A DNA stretch of 64,000 nucleotides from Lingula anatina. Lineage: Eukaryota; Brachiopoda; Lingulata; Lingulida; Lingulidae. The notes below the pieces were generated by a model. The model saw only the letters and a list, made by a program, of their open reading frames with translations. It searched no databases and had not been told where the DNA came from. Each line of letters starts with the position of its first letter. The stretch's first letter is position 1. This document shows positions 23,401 through 35,801 of the stretch, one piece after another. The stretch spans positions 111,796 to 175,795 of the forward strand of contig NW_019775924.1 of NCBI RefSeq assembly GCF_001039355.2. Reading direction: 5' to 3'. The translations under genes were made by a program, and so were the position numbers.

Positions 23401-26400
23401 CAGTTGCTGTGGAATAATCTGTTAATGAAGTATTTGGGGAATGATTCTCCTCTGACCTTGACTGAGTAGCTGCTGTAGCTGGGAGTACTGAGCCAGGGGT
23501 TGTCTCGACAGCACTCACGAAGGAGGTGTTGGGGCTGGAAGTGGTTGCCTGGGGCAGACTAGAACCAAATCAAAACATTTTAAACACTGACAACTACATG
23601 TACCTCTTTTGGAATCTTCACTCAATATCAAGTTCTGGAAATTCCTTAACCAAATATAATTACATGTGTTACATTCCTGGTAAGTGACTTCTGCTGCTTC
23701 AGAATATCTGAGTAATCTCTAATTGCAAGTACATGTATTTTCATATTTAATCCAGTATAAAATCAACAAGGTATAAATGTGACCTAGTTTCAATCTCGTG
23801 TCCTGACCTTACTGCTGTCCCTGTCCCAGCCTCTCCTCTTCCTGTAGGTCTCTGTGGGGTATTAGGGGCAGTGGATGTGGCAAGGGGCCCTGGAGCTGAC
23901 CCCGTGGAAGCGAAAGAGCCAACCCTAACCTCTTCTTTCACTGCTGTTGCTAAGAAATTGACCTCCATTTCCACCACATGCTCACTATCACATGATGGGC
24001 AGCTTAAGATTTCTTTGACACTCCCTTAAGATATGAATTTTAACAATAATTAGTACCTCAAATGATGCCACATGTATTCACCTTTTTCTGCAATACTAAA
24101 AAATATTGTTATCTTATTGTTTTAGGTTTGAACTACATGTAGGTGACTCTTATCCATTAGTTGAAAATCTTAATGAACATTATATTCTATTCAACAACAT
24201 TCAAAACATGAGTTAAAATACCAAATTCAATTAAATACGAATTTTTATTTGAACATAAAAACAAAAACTTAACATTTACCTTTTAGTTTATCTACTGCAT
24301 TTTAATAACAAGCAACTTAATTAATTTACACAGATTTTCATTTTATATGCATTTTTGACATGATTCAAACTCCAGAGATTCTAGTATAATTATTTCACAA
24401 GTTTTGAAGTGCACATACCTCCCTTGGTCTTTTCTCTCCTAACCTTCACCTTAGCCTCTATTTTTGCAAACTCTTTGCCGCACTTAAGGCACTGAAACAT
24501 CTCCTTCAGACTTGCTCGTCTATTTCTGGCATCAAGCCAAGGCTGTAGGTGGTCCAGAAAAAGCTGGAATGACCATTCATTGTAATTTTGAGATTCAATC
24601 TTTGGCATACATCAAACACTTAAAAGTTGAGGCAGTCTTACGTCCCAGGATAATGCAACTACTATATATCTCTTTGTATTCAAATTTTTTTATCAAATCA
24701 ATGAAAACTTGCTGGAATAACTTCAGACATTTCTCATTTTCTTCTGAGATCAAATAAGTTACAATAAGTGTTTGACAATATGTGGTAGCTTCACATTCGG
24801 CTCTAAATTGGTATGCTGACCTGAGCATTTTCCTGATCCTCCATCAGATATCTTCTCTGACGCCTGTCCTTCTTCCAGTAATCAAAAACCAGCAGCAGTG
24901 AGCATTCTTCCATATGTGCTAGCTGAGACGTTTGTTGTGTCTCGTCTTCTCCAGGTTCTGCACCAATCCTGTCATTTTTCTCTAAGCTGTCAGCTTGTCT
25001 TGAGGTGTCTTGGTCACTAATCAATGATGTGCCCTATAAATATATTACCTAGGCACTGACTGGCTATTCAAATAGAACAAAAGCATAACTGAGAGAGTTT
25101 TTTCTTTCAGTGTGTGTAGGGTATGGTCCAGTTCTCAGAAAGTTTCCACCTACTACCTGTCTGACCCTTTTATGAAGAAAGACCTCAAATCTAGGTCCTC
25201 TTTAACAAATGTACCAGTATGGGTGCGGTAGCCATTGCCACCAGCCTTCATAACTATCTTTTAATAAACAAGTATATTAAGAAAAGACAACAAAATAACA
25301 AAAGAAAAATTAACACAAAACAGCTTTCCCATTATAATTGTGCGATGTGAGAATTAATATCAAGCCACCAATAAATCATCAGCATCTACCAAATATTTTA
25401 TCACACAAAGCTTAATGACAACTTAGTTGACCACCTAGCTGACCACCTAGTTGAGTCCCTAGTTGATTGCCTAACTGACCACCAAGTTGACCACCTAGCT
25501 GACCACCTAGTTGATTGCCTAGGTGATCACCTAGTTGACCACCTAGCTGAGTACCTAGTTGATTGCCTAGCTGATTACCTAGTTGAGTCCCTAGTTGATT
25601 GCCTAGCTGACCACCAAGTTGACCACTTAGTTGACCACCTAGCTGAGTACCTAGTTGATTGCCTAGGTGACCACCTAGTTGACCACCTAGCTGAGTACCT
25701 AGTTGATTGCCTAGCTGACCACCTAGTTGACCACTTAATTGACCACCTACCATGCCCTCCACTCCAGACTCCACAACCCCTGCAGACAGCAGTAGCTTAA
25801 GGTCCAGCTGTTCCACCATGGCACCATCAAGGTCCTTCTCATTCATATAGCGGTCACTTAAAGTGACCAACAGTTGATGACCATCCTCCAAGGATACAAT
25901 GAAGGGGTCACTCTCATTTTCTAGAATGAAAATTTGTGAAAGCACATACTTTTAATAAAGAATCTGCTCTTATTCATTTAAAACCCAAAGGTAAGTAAAG
26001 AATGAGGCAAGTTCCAATAATATATCTAAAGTCTATAGTAACAGAAAAGTTTTTAATGAATCTGATGAAAATATTTCAATCCTGCATTACGGTTAATCTG
26101 AGCAGCTACAAATTCATCAAACTGTCAACTAAATTAAAACTTACCACATGGCTCAAAATATTCACTACTTGTTCTTCTATAGGCTGGGAACACACTTTCT
26201 AAATCATTGATCTGGTGATGATTATTTTTTCCACTTTCATAAATCTGCCCACTTGCATTTCTTGACTTTGTGCCATTCTTATCTCCTGATGAAGTACCCC
26301 CCTGACTGGCCTCCCCTTCCAGGCACATAGCAACCATTTGTCTCAGATCCTCAGCTTCACCAGCCATCACATTGCCATGACTACTGCTGCCATCACCAGT

Positions 26401-29302
26401 TGCCATAGCAACAGTATCCTGCTTACCAAGCACAGGACTTTCTGTTTGTGAACTGCCATGATTATCTGCATGAATGTCCACCACAGTTTTATTTTCAGGT
26501 TTTACTGTATTAGCAGAGGACTGTATAGATTCTACATTATCAACCTGTTTAACTCCACTTCTCTTCGGCTCAATTCCCTGCTCATCTGTTAAATACAAGT
26601 CATCATCTGTTACTAGAGGACGCTGCTGTTGCTCTGTGTTTTGTTGTTCCGGATCTGGAGTGGGTAATGATTGCAGCCATTTTGGTCCCAACTGGCTGCG
26701 AATTGTCTCAATGTGCTGCTTCTCAAAGAACTTTGGAAAGGAGTTCTCCTGTTTTGGTGTAGACGCTGCAAAGACAACAGTTTATGGTGCTTAACTTTGT
26801 CTTTGAGCTCATATGTCCAGCTATTACTGCTAAGTTTATCATATTTGTACACAGATCTTAAACAAAATTCAGGTAATGCTGATAAAAAATTTCTAATACA
26901 TCCATCATGGTACAGGACACAAAATGGAAGCAATTCCGCAATATACATCCAATCGCAGGTCAGGACATAACATGAACTTGTTACAAGTAAGATATAATGC
27001 ATCCTCAAAGACAAAACCATTGCTGGTCAAAGCTATACCATTCAGAACCCCTTTTTGTCATGCTCTGTGTCTTGATTTTTTTAAAAAATAAAAAATGAAA
27101 AGGTCATGCAAAGCCATGTAACTTGCTGTTAGTAACTATTAAACTATTGCCGATCAGCATAAAAATCAAATGTTAGAGAAAAAAACACAGATGCCAACAG
27201 TCTGGAAGTCCACAGCTGTTATGAAATAACAAAAGGCGGGCTTGAGATAAACATTTCAACTAGACATTAATATGTACAAGGACAAAGTTTTCTTTAAAAT
27301 TTCAGCAAAATATACAAGTCTACCTAAACACCAGGAACCACTTACTAGTTCATGTATCTGAAACTGCTGAGAAAATGCACTTAGTGCTGTGTACACAAAA
27401 GTGCAAAATGACATGAGATGTGTTTACTTTTTAAAAAACAAAAGGATTTATATATAATGCTAGCTGGGTGATGCAAGCTCTTAGATCATGTAAAAGAATA
27501 AAGGCAACACTTTAAAAAAAGCATGAGCAAAAACTTCTATACTGAAAAAAATTCATATCTTTACCAATCTTCACTTAGTGTACTAGTTGGTTCACAAAAT
27601 CTTTATAATTTGAGATATTCCAAAGTCCTTATTAAATAACACTTAGGGAGAAAAAAATCACCCATTAGTAAGAAGTACCATACATGTCATGGGCCTAAAA
27701 CTGAAAGGGGGGTTTGATCTGGGATAGTCAAAACCACAGGAATCTGGTAAGGTAAAAATGAAGCCCCAACATGGCATTTATTTTTTCCTCGATGGTAACC
27801 AGCTCTCCCCCCCCCCCCCTCCCCCATGCAACTTAAATCAAGCTTTCTACATGTCAGCTCATGCACATTCTCCTCAGTCAGTGGAGGTAAGCCCAGGGTC
27901 CTTCCTAAGCAGATAACATGGTGCATAACAGTGCACACAGCTAACTAAAGCACTACCTGGGTATAGGACGAACCTGGTAAACAAGGCAGCACTGACAGTA
28001 CATCACATTTACATTGTACCAGAAACATGTTAGAAGCAACTGGGATACTGCAGGGATCACATAATAGCTGCAATGTCTGTATATAAAAGCTGATTAAAAC
28101 TGAAAGAGTTCTGAGATACCTGTAGAAGTTGTCACTACATCTGGAACTTAAAGAGAAGATAAACATGATAAATCTTTAAGTACTTTTGAATGAATGAAAT
28201 ATGTGTCCAAACCTGTAACCAGCAATATCAAGGGGGAGGAGGGACTTTTAATGAAAAATTGACCATTAATACACACACTGTAGATCAAATTTTGATTCAG
28301 AGGGGAACTTTGAGGAAACCCATGCACTCCACCCTCTCCAAACTATCTACTAGTCACTTATTGCTATAGCTCGGCTTTCAAATGATAGTATAGAATATAC
28401 TTTTTTAAACATAACCAGTACCTCTAGAACTTTCCTTCGAGGAGCCCCCAGTGTCTGTGAAGTCAAACCCATCACTGCTGCTGAAGATAGTCTGCCTGAG
28501 AGAGCCCTTCGACCTTTTCCTGGCCAGCTTCTGTTTTCCTTTGGGGGTCAGAGTCCTGGCAATCTCCCCTGACTGCTCAAACCTGTAGGTGTCAGCCACA
28601 GTGGGGGTAGACGTCCGGCTATCTGTGAAACGGTCATTATGATAGACTACATCATGGCTGCCACGGGGTGAAGAGGAGAAGACCTGACCATGTTTTCGTG
28701 TGTACTGGAATGAGTGGACAGTAGGGCGTTAGCATAAAATTTCTTTTGGTATCTGTTGGCCACTAATCCAGCAAAATGCTGGTGAGTTCAATAGCTGCAA
28801 ATAGTTTTGCATTTTCTGAAGGCAAACTACTTGTTTTAAAAACTGACCAAAAATAATTTTATTGAGCTACTACTCAAAGGGAAATGCAAAACATGTTAAC
28901 ATATCTTTTAATTAATGTATTGCTTAATATCTAAGATCAAAAGCCCCTAGACAAAGGCCTGTGTGATGAGAGAATATACAGCAGAAAGACTAAAGATGTA
29001 AAGGAAACCCACAGCTAGTTCAGCTTTACTCAGCTTCTTCTCATCCAGGAGTATGTGAGCCTGTACAGCATAGGGGATGTATCTGGTGGTGAGGAGGCGA
29101 TACTGGGGGTGGTACGACAGAGGGTTGCCTTCTAAACAAAGCTGAAACAGACAATGTTAATCTGGTCATTCTTGTGTTGATTTCTTACTTAAGTCAAACA
29201 GTTTGGCTTCTGTTCGAAACCTCAAAATACAGTATATGTACATGTAGTTACCACATTTATATAAATACAATGGAGGTTTCACTTCGAGCACACACACATG
29301 CC

Positions 29303-29345
<43 letters not shown>

Positions 29346-32300
29346 CAAGAGATGAGCAACCTACAGTAGCTGTTGTTATAAAAGGCCAAGGTTTACTTCT
29401 CTTCTACATACCACATTTTTCCCTGTATTGTTCTCTTTTCCACCTGCCATGGTCTAGCTGGTTTACCTATCCTATTCTACCTGTCATAGTCTAAATTGTT
29501 TACCTATCCTATTCTACCTGCCATGGTCTAGCTGGTTTACCTATCCTTTTCTACCTTTCATGGTCTAAATGGTTTACCTATCCCATTCTACCTGCCATGG
29601 TCTAGCTGCTTTATCTTTATTCCACATGCCATGTACTACCTGTCATGGTCTACTTACCATGTGGAGTTGTGTCAGATGGATGAGAGGCCCAAGTTCAGAA
29701 TGGTCAGAAAGACAATTGTCAGCTACATCCAGATGTTTCAGATTTACCAAATCTTCAATTCCTGGACAAAAAAACATAATGTGAAAAACTTATGAAGACC
29801 CCCTTGCATTGCAATAATTAATTTTAGCAGGAGAAATACATTCTTACAAAAAAATCTGATATTCATCACTGTGTAAGACAAACTTCAGATATTTGGCTTC
29901 AATAAAAATATGACAAAATCACTTCAGAAGAACTTCATCTTAGGGAAATTATCTTTACCCCCTAGCTGATTCGGTAGGCGTGACAGACATTTAAGCCTCT
30001 TGAGTTGATAGCAATTTAGCGTGAACCCCCAGGGAGTTAGGTCGATCCAGATGGATCAATCTAAGTATGGGAACCCAGTCTTAATGTTAAATGCTGCCTA
30101 TGATCAAAATATCAAAATGAACATTTCAAAACCCCTACCTTGAATGTTATCAAGGTTGTTACTCTTCAGGATGAGTGTGACTACTCTCTGTCTGCCTGTG
30201 ATGGTGAAAGATGGCACTTGTGTCAAACAGTTGAAGCCAAAATTGACATGGGCCAGATCATGAAGGTAGTGCAGATAGCCCTCAGTGGTCACTATCTTGT
30301 TGTGGGACAGGTCAAGGAGCTGGACATGGGGCAGCAGGCGCTAAATATATCACAGTGACACATTAAGATTAGGAGATAAATGTAAAATTAATGATTCAGA
30401 AGTAAATCGTTCAACAATTCAAAGACATCAAAGGTCATTTAGGATTAGATAGGCAGCTATGGTAACAACAGAAAAGGCAATTTTTGGCATAGCTGTTTTG
30501 GAAATTTGAGATGCAATCAAACATGAGATTAAAATAAAAATAGAGCAGAAATTATTATTTTTCTTAAGACTACTACAACTAAATAAAATACTTTTCAGAA
30601 GTTCACATCAAATCTGCCTAATCATTCCTCTAAGTCATATATCTGGAAAAAGATACTGGGTACTTACCAGAGATTCATCAAGAACTTGAATGTCATTAAA
30701 ACTGAGCACAGCCACTCTGAGTTCACTCCAAGACCAGGCTTCACTCTTGTCTCCTCCACATGTCTCAAACAGATCCTGGAGTGACACAAGTCAGAATTTA
30801 CAAGTACATTATAAGTGAGTGCTTGAAGACAAAATATTTGAAGATTGACATATGAATTGATCTTTGGGAATTAAACAGAATCTGAAGTTAAGATTGTTGG
30901 TATTCAACAAAACATATAGTTAGTACTTTTTTGTTCTAATTAGTGGAAGATTAACTATCATACACTTGTACATACAACCCCCCTCCAAAGTTGAAAAATA
31001 TAACCTTACACTTGAATGGTAAACTTAACAATATCAAAATGACTTTTTAAATAAATGTTATGTAACTATGCTTTGACTAGGATCAGTAAGAAATGTGTGT
31101 TGATTCTTATCCGAGTTGAAGGTCAGGTTCAATATTTAGTCTTTATTCATCAAATAACACTTCAGCCATTCCCATTTGATTGTACACACTTTCAGGTTTC
31201 ACCTAAAGAGCAACATCTGAGCAGGCACTGTGTTAAAACCAAGAATAATGTTTCCAACTCAAGCTCATGCATGCATTGGTATCTGAAAACATCCCTAAAG
31301 GGCACATTAATTTTTCTATCAACATATCCTGCAAAGAGACTGATCTTTCCCCATTGCAAAGGCCTCTTGAAATTTAATACCATTCAAAGTAAGAACCTGA
31401 TGTCAAGATTTTCTACTGAAATGTACAGGAAGACGTGGTCTAAAACATCTGGCTAGACAATTATTTATTTATTAAGAAAATCGTATAAAACATTAAATTT
31501 TAGGGTAGGGACAGGTTGAGCAATGATTCATGAGAAGGAAAAAAGGTATTTTTTATTGTGGAAAATTAGACTATGCAAAAAAATAAGATACAATACCTTT
31601 GAAAAAAGGGCAGTGTATGACTTGTGATGAAACTTCAGATATTTGGCTGAAACAAGGACCACCACACTCAGTTATATGCAAAATTTACGTTGAAAATGTA
31701 AATCCATCCTAATGAAATTCCCAAGTGTTGTTGGCGAACTTTTCCACCCTCATCTCAAATTGGATGCTTTCCTTTGGTCATTATGTTCATATTTACCTGT
31801 AGTTTGTTGACACTTCTTGCGCACACCAGTGTTTCCAGTTTGGACCTCAATTTCTGTATCCCGGCCAATAAGTGAACAGGGACCTTCTTAATCTCCAGCC
31901 ACCTTAACTCTCTGAAGTCCCCAATATTGATGCTTCCCTGCAACGTGCTATGACTGTGAAGAAGCTATAAAAGTAAAAAAAAACAAACTAAAAAATATCA
32001 AAAAGTAATTTTTTCAATCAATGGCTAATACTTAAATGCTGTTTACTTCCAGTAGTGAGGAAACATAACTAGTGCACACTTAGAGCGTAACACAAATGAT
32101 GTGAAATTTAACACTGATTTACTTATAGTACTAAGAAAAAACTAAGAACAGTACGCATCTAAAATGAAATAAAACAATTAGCACTGACTACATTTTTTTT
32201 CCAGCATATCCCAAAAATAATTTATTATTATTATTATTATATGTTTATTTTAATGATTTTATATTTATTTTTAAATAACATGGCAAAAGTGAATAAAGCA

Positions 32301-32727
32301 TTTGTTAGCATTTTGTTTTTTGTAACAAGAGCAAAGCTAAAGATCTACTTACAATCTAAAAGACAATAAGACTTCTGCAATTCAACAATGAAATAAATTA
32401 AATAAAATAACGAAATGAAAAAAAAATCATATTAAATATTCTGCACATTTTGAAATTAATGAAACCCCTTGCTTCCTACCTTCAGTCTCCTTGTCTTCTG
32501 CACAATATCATGTAGAAACTGGACATTGTCATAAAAATCATACTGACTGGACCTTCTTTGTGGCAGGACCTCAAATGTCCTCTGGTGCGGGTCTATATCA
32601 CATACTGTCCTGAAGTCTCTGTTCAAGGCAGCCAGTGAGGCCGTGGTGAGGCTAAGACAAGAGCTGCCATCAAGGATCTTATCACCTGTGTAGTAATGTA
32701 CAGTACATATTTGTATAGTAGATCTAC

Positions 32728-32770
<43 letters not shown>

Positions 32771-33067
32771 AAAGTGACAGATCGGAGAAATTTAAGTAGA
32801 AATAAAAATGTACGAGTTACTACCAGACAGAAAATAGTGGGATATTTGTTTAAACAGTTTAGGACTGACTTACACTAGCCCAGTATCGATATTTTGGGAG
32901 CAAGAATACATACCATTGTCTCGTAACAGTTTAGCAAGATTCTCGAGGGTATGCCTTTCTCTTGGGTTAACGGATGTGGTATTTACTGAGGCAGCGGCCA
33001 TGCAGGAATATTTATTTTTAACTTTGTAAATAGCATCTTCCTTCACTCCCCTTTCACCGGAAGTCAT
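18542..33067 (-). CDS. STK11IP: STK11-interacting protein (LIP1 family), 19 exons
   Basis: Minus-strand exons: 33067-32914, 32685-32480, 31964-31797, 30775-30668, 30340-30139, 29761-29658, 29141-29013, 28704-28422, 26765-26145, 25920-25751, 25033-24821, 24563-24419, 24024-23808, 23558-22316, 22038-21941, 21593-21415, 19812-19588, 19051-18894, 18721-18542. All phases agree and total 1601 codons including the stop. Exons 2-7 encode leucine-rich repeats (LETLVCARSVNKL, VQLLDLSHNKI, LKHLDVADN, LCLEGNPLSYHPQYR) matching the N-terminal LRR of STK11IP. Exons 12-13 join a CLKCG...CPSC zinc-ribbon-like pair. The later exons match the conserved C-terminal regions (VDHRLKLYL, RIYIIKI, GHQSFRLEF). The protein is longer than the human one (about 1100 residues) mainly through Ser/Thr-rich linkers in exons 9 and 14. 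Family role: binds the LKB1/STK11 kinase; also described as a lysosomal mTORC1 substrate. The start may instead be Met23 (33001). Exon 13 could start at 24012 rather than 24024; both are in frame. Confidence 0.9.
20105..21250 (-). pseudogene. Second copy of STK11IP exons 14 (part), 15 and 16
   Basis: Exon-like blocks 21250-20969 (truncated at the N), 20695-20598 and 20345-20167 repeat the blocks at 22597-22316, 22038-21941 and 21593-21415 with a few substitutions (for example GEEEAQC against GEEEVQC, and ECPGM against EFPGM) and intron indels. All splice sites and frames are intact. The exon-14 copy has no 5' part or acceptor because it stops at the single N at 21251. Most likely it is the other haplotype retained by the assembler, not a real pseudogene. 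A genuine tandem exon duplication is the alternative. Confidence 0.75.
20399..20462. repeat. (GT)n microsatellite
   Basis: Long GT run in the intron between the exon 15 and exon 16 copies. The second copy of this intron has only a short interrupted GT tract and an extra segment of about 100 bp. Confidence 0.95.
21251..21353. other. Single N and unmatched junction sequence
   Basis: Between the two haplotype-like copies lies an N followed by about 100 bp with a (ggcgac)n run and a near-palindrome tacagacaca-tctgtgtctgta. This stretch has no counterpart in either copy and is far more CpG rich than its surroundings. Confidence 0.7.
25421..25750 (-). repeat. 12-bp intronic minisatellite abutting a splice donor
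   Basis: About 27 units of a 12-bp repeat (minus strand GGTCAACTAGGT and variants) start exactly at the GTAGGT donor of STK11IP exon 10. The exon's reading frame stays open through the array as a four-residue repeat (GQLG, NQLG, TQLG) and stops at 25412-25414. Higher-order units alternate G, N and T at the first position. The donor after Met (25751) gives correct phase into exon 11, so the array is modelled as intron. Confidence 0.85.
29300..29342. repeat. (CA)n microsatellite
   Basis: CA run in STK11IP intron 6. A GT run at 32733-32768 lies in intron 1. Confidence 0.95.
29434..29657 (-). repeat. 37-bp intronic minisatellite abutting a splice donor
   Basis: About five units of 37 bp (plus strand attctacctgccatggtcta... 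ctatcct) end at the donor of STK11IP exon 6 (exon low end 29658). Read on the gene's strand, each well-conserved unit contains CAGGTAGAA, a good cryptic 5' splice site. Confidence 0.8.
29966..30078. mobile_element. Single arm of the tgacag/aagcc fold-back family
   Basis: ggcgtgacagacatttaagc, then gttgatagcaatttagcgtg and cagggagttaggtcgatcca, match one arm of the elements at 48062-48309 and 40665-40857. Only one arm is present, so this copy is truncated. It lies in STK11IP intron 5. Confidence 0.6.
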
Positions 33068-34761
33068 AACAAGTAGAGTCAGCTGTTAAGTTGAATTTTA
33101 TTTTCGATTTTGTAAACTAGGTAACGTTTACCAAATATTTAATAATATCTATCATGACACATAACACGGTTGATTTGCACAATCAGTGACATAAATTACT
33201 ATTGCAAATGGCCCTTCGTAGTCCAAGACAACATTATGCAATTAGGAAGCACAAATAGGTCAAGGCCGTTTGAAACGGACGGGGCGCAGTACAGTGCAAC
33301 ACGAACCCATAATTTAACGGTAGGTATCTTAAATTAAAGTGCAAACTAGTAGAAAATGGGCAGGTAAATTAAAGTTGAAATTTACGTGTAGTTCTTAGTT
33401 ACATTGTTTTGAATGTGTACCCAAGATAGATATTTTATGTGGCAAACGTGACTTACGAAAGGTCACTGCCAGCCATTTTCCAACTTGCGTCATGATGATA
33501 CTTTTTAAAATGCACACATCCTGCCCCATAAGTACTAGCATCCTGTTCAACAGAGGAACAGAACTTACGTTACTAACTTCAACAAGACAAAGGTGGACTT
33601 AATTTCAGCCTTCTAAGAACGTCCATACAGGTTGTATTTCAGACTTACTTGGAGCTTAGTATCGTTGGTATCCTTGGAAGTTGATTTGCCTCCATGTTTG
33701 CCTTGTATACAGGCCATAAGCATTAATGACTACTAACTTGGTGCACTATATCGCTGGTAAGGTCTTATTACATACTGAGTTACAAATTCTCAAAGCTATG
33801 TTATTTCTATTGTCCTCCCCACCATGTTGTATATAATGAACTATTAAAATACTTTTGTATTGCGGTTCTGACGCCAGTTTGATAAGGTTTTAATCTTTGC
33901 ATTTCATCTTTCTTGGATGAATATTTATTACAAAACATCCCACCTCTTACTCATGCCAGTGTTACTGTTTACGAAGGCTATTTTTAGGTGATGCCACATA
34001 AGCCTAGAGAGTTTGAAATACAGGATGGAATGAAGCCTTACCAAAAAGGGTCAAACTTAAGCCAGAATTAAGGAACTTGTAGTAGATGGACAATTTTGGC
34101 AGGGAACTTGGTGAGGCTTTCAATGCACAATAGAATTGAGCATAAGTAAGCTCAGTACCCTTAGTATATTTTATGGGCATATTTGAGACCAAGAAGGACA
34201 AGATATGTAGTTACTCTGTGCACATGTTTTTTATGTGTGTAAAAAGGATAAAATGCCTTAATCAACATAGTGTTGGTTTGGGAGTTTAACCCCTTGTAAC
34301 CTTTGGTTGAGTTTTTTAAACTATTTTATGAAGCTAAAAAAAATCATGTTTTATTGACACCATGTTTGCCATTTTTAAGATGCCATGTCCAAAATGGAGA
34401 CAAAAGCTTACCAACTTGGTTTTCATTACCTAAATGTTGCAAAGAACATGTGCTTGTGTGGTTCCAGGATTTTATAAGCACTTAATATGCATGTGACAGA
34501 TAGATATCTAAGCTGGTACAAACATAATACTAGTTAGACACTTTTCCTTGTATTTTTTGAAAATGTACAACTAATCCTACCTGTAGGCACATGCAGTTGC
34601 TATAGCTTCATGCTATTCTGGCACTTTATTTTCTTTTTTTTTTTTTTTCAGCAACAGATTGAAGGACCCATTGCCACCATTATTTTCAAGATATTTCTAT
34701 AGAATAGTTAATTTCTTTGAAAAAGTCTGCATACCAACATCATATACAGTCATCCTACACA
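33068..34761 (+). promoter_or_regulatory. Bidirectional promoter region and HIG1-like 5' UTR
   Basis: The two divergent genes are head to head. The first 480 bases (33061-33540) are CpG rich (about 14 CpG by hand count), unlike both gene bodies. No TATA box is evident. A possible noncoding first exon of the plus-strand gene ends at 33319 (TTTAACG before GTAGGT at 33320). The second exon starts at 34652 after a long T tract and CAG. The transcription starts themselves are inferred. The remainder (33.6-34.6 kb) is intron with no recognised feature. Confidence 0.5.
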
Positions 34762-35200
34762 ATGCCCGGTAGTTCAAATCCTTCAAATGAAGAAATCAGA
34801 CAACTTATTAGAGAAATCCGTGAAGATGAGAGAAATGCCAGATCTGGAGAAAAGAACAGTTTTAATGTAAAGAAAAGTGGGTCAGTTTTTGAAACAATAC
34901 CAGAAATTCCTCTCAGTAAGTTTGTCAGGTTTTTATGTGCAGATGTGTGTGTGTGTGGGAGTCACAGGCCAGGTCCCAATCTAGTCTAAATAGATACTAA
35001 ACTGAATACAACTAAATTTCATTTGCCAGGCCTTAGGTTTAATATGGTATACCTTGAGCTGGAATGTCCTCAATTCAATAACACATGACATACAAACAAA
35101 ATGGCAGCTCACCTGCAAATTACTTGGTCAATAAGGCACAGGCCCATTGGGGTGTCAACAGTGCAAAGACCCAATTGGGATCTGGCCTAATGCTGTTAGT

Positions 35201-35299
<99 letters not shown>

Positions 35300-35801
35300 C
35301 ATTTACTACTATTTACTTTAACAGATAATTTTAAATGTGCATTTATACCCCAGGATTAGAAGTAATATTTGATTATGATTGTTTTTCTAAATTCAGTTAT
35401 ATGGTGTCTTTAGGGTGATCAAGGCCATAGGGCCGTCAAGCTCCACTTATATAAATATTTAATTTTAATTGGATCTCCCCTCATCAACACTGGTATTGTA
35501 ATGGTTATAATTTTTATTTTATGGATAATTTGTGGTTTTTTTTTAATGTTTAAACCTTGCTTTATTTTTATTCTCAGCAATTGCCACAACAATTGGGTAT
35601 TTCCTGTATAAAGTGAAAACCAGGCCATTCAATGCTTACTCTGGGTACTGGTTGGACGTCAGGGTAAAGACACAAACTCTGCTTGTCTTCGGTGGTTTAT
35701 TTTTCCATTTTGCATGTGGTATGTACAGAGATGTGAAGGAGAAGGTAGAGAAAGATAGAGAAGAGATGAAAAAAACACAAGCGATGAATAGGACAAAATA
35801 A
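34762..35801 (+). CDS. HIG1-domain-like small membrane protein, 2 coding exons
   Basis: Coding segments 34762-34915 and 35578-35801 join in phase to 125 codons plus stop. The N-terminal 50 residues are hydrophilic and helical (IRQLIREIREDERNA). Two hydrophobic segments follow (IATTIGYFLYKV and TLLVFGGLFFHFACGMY) joined by a basic loop. The pattern GYFLYKVKTR ... RVKTQ ... GMYRD matches the HIG1 hairpin, including the R-x3-Q motif. The Arg/His two residues before that Arg is Asp here, so it is a divergent member. HIG1 proteins sit in the mitochondrial inner membrane and act on respiratory complexes III/IV. A charged coiled tail (VKEKVEKDREEMKK) ends the protein. Known HIGD proteins are usually about 90-110 residues. 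It shares a promoter region with STK11IP. The first ATG after the acceptor is used. Confidence 0.65.
35203..35297. repeat. (AC)n(AT)n compound microsatellite
   Basis: A short AC run followed by about 40 AT units in the intron of the HIG1-like gene. Confidence 0.97.
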
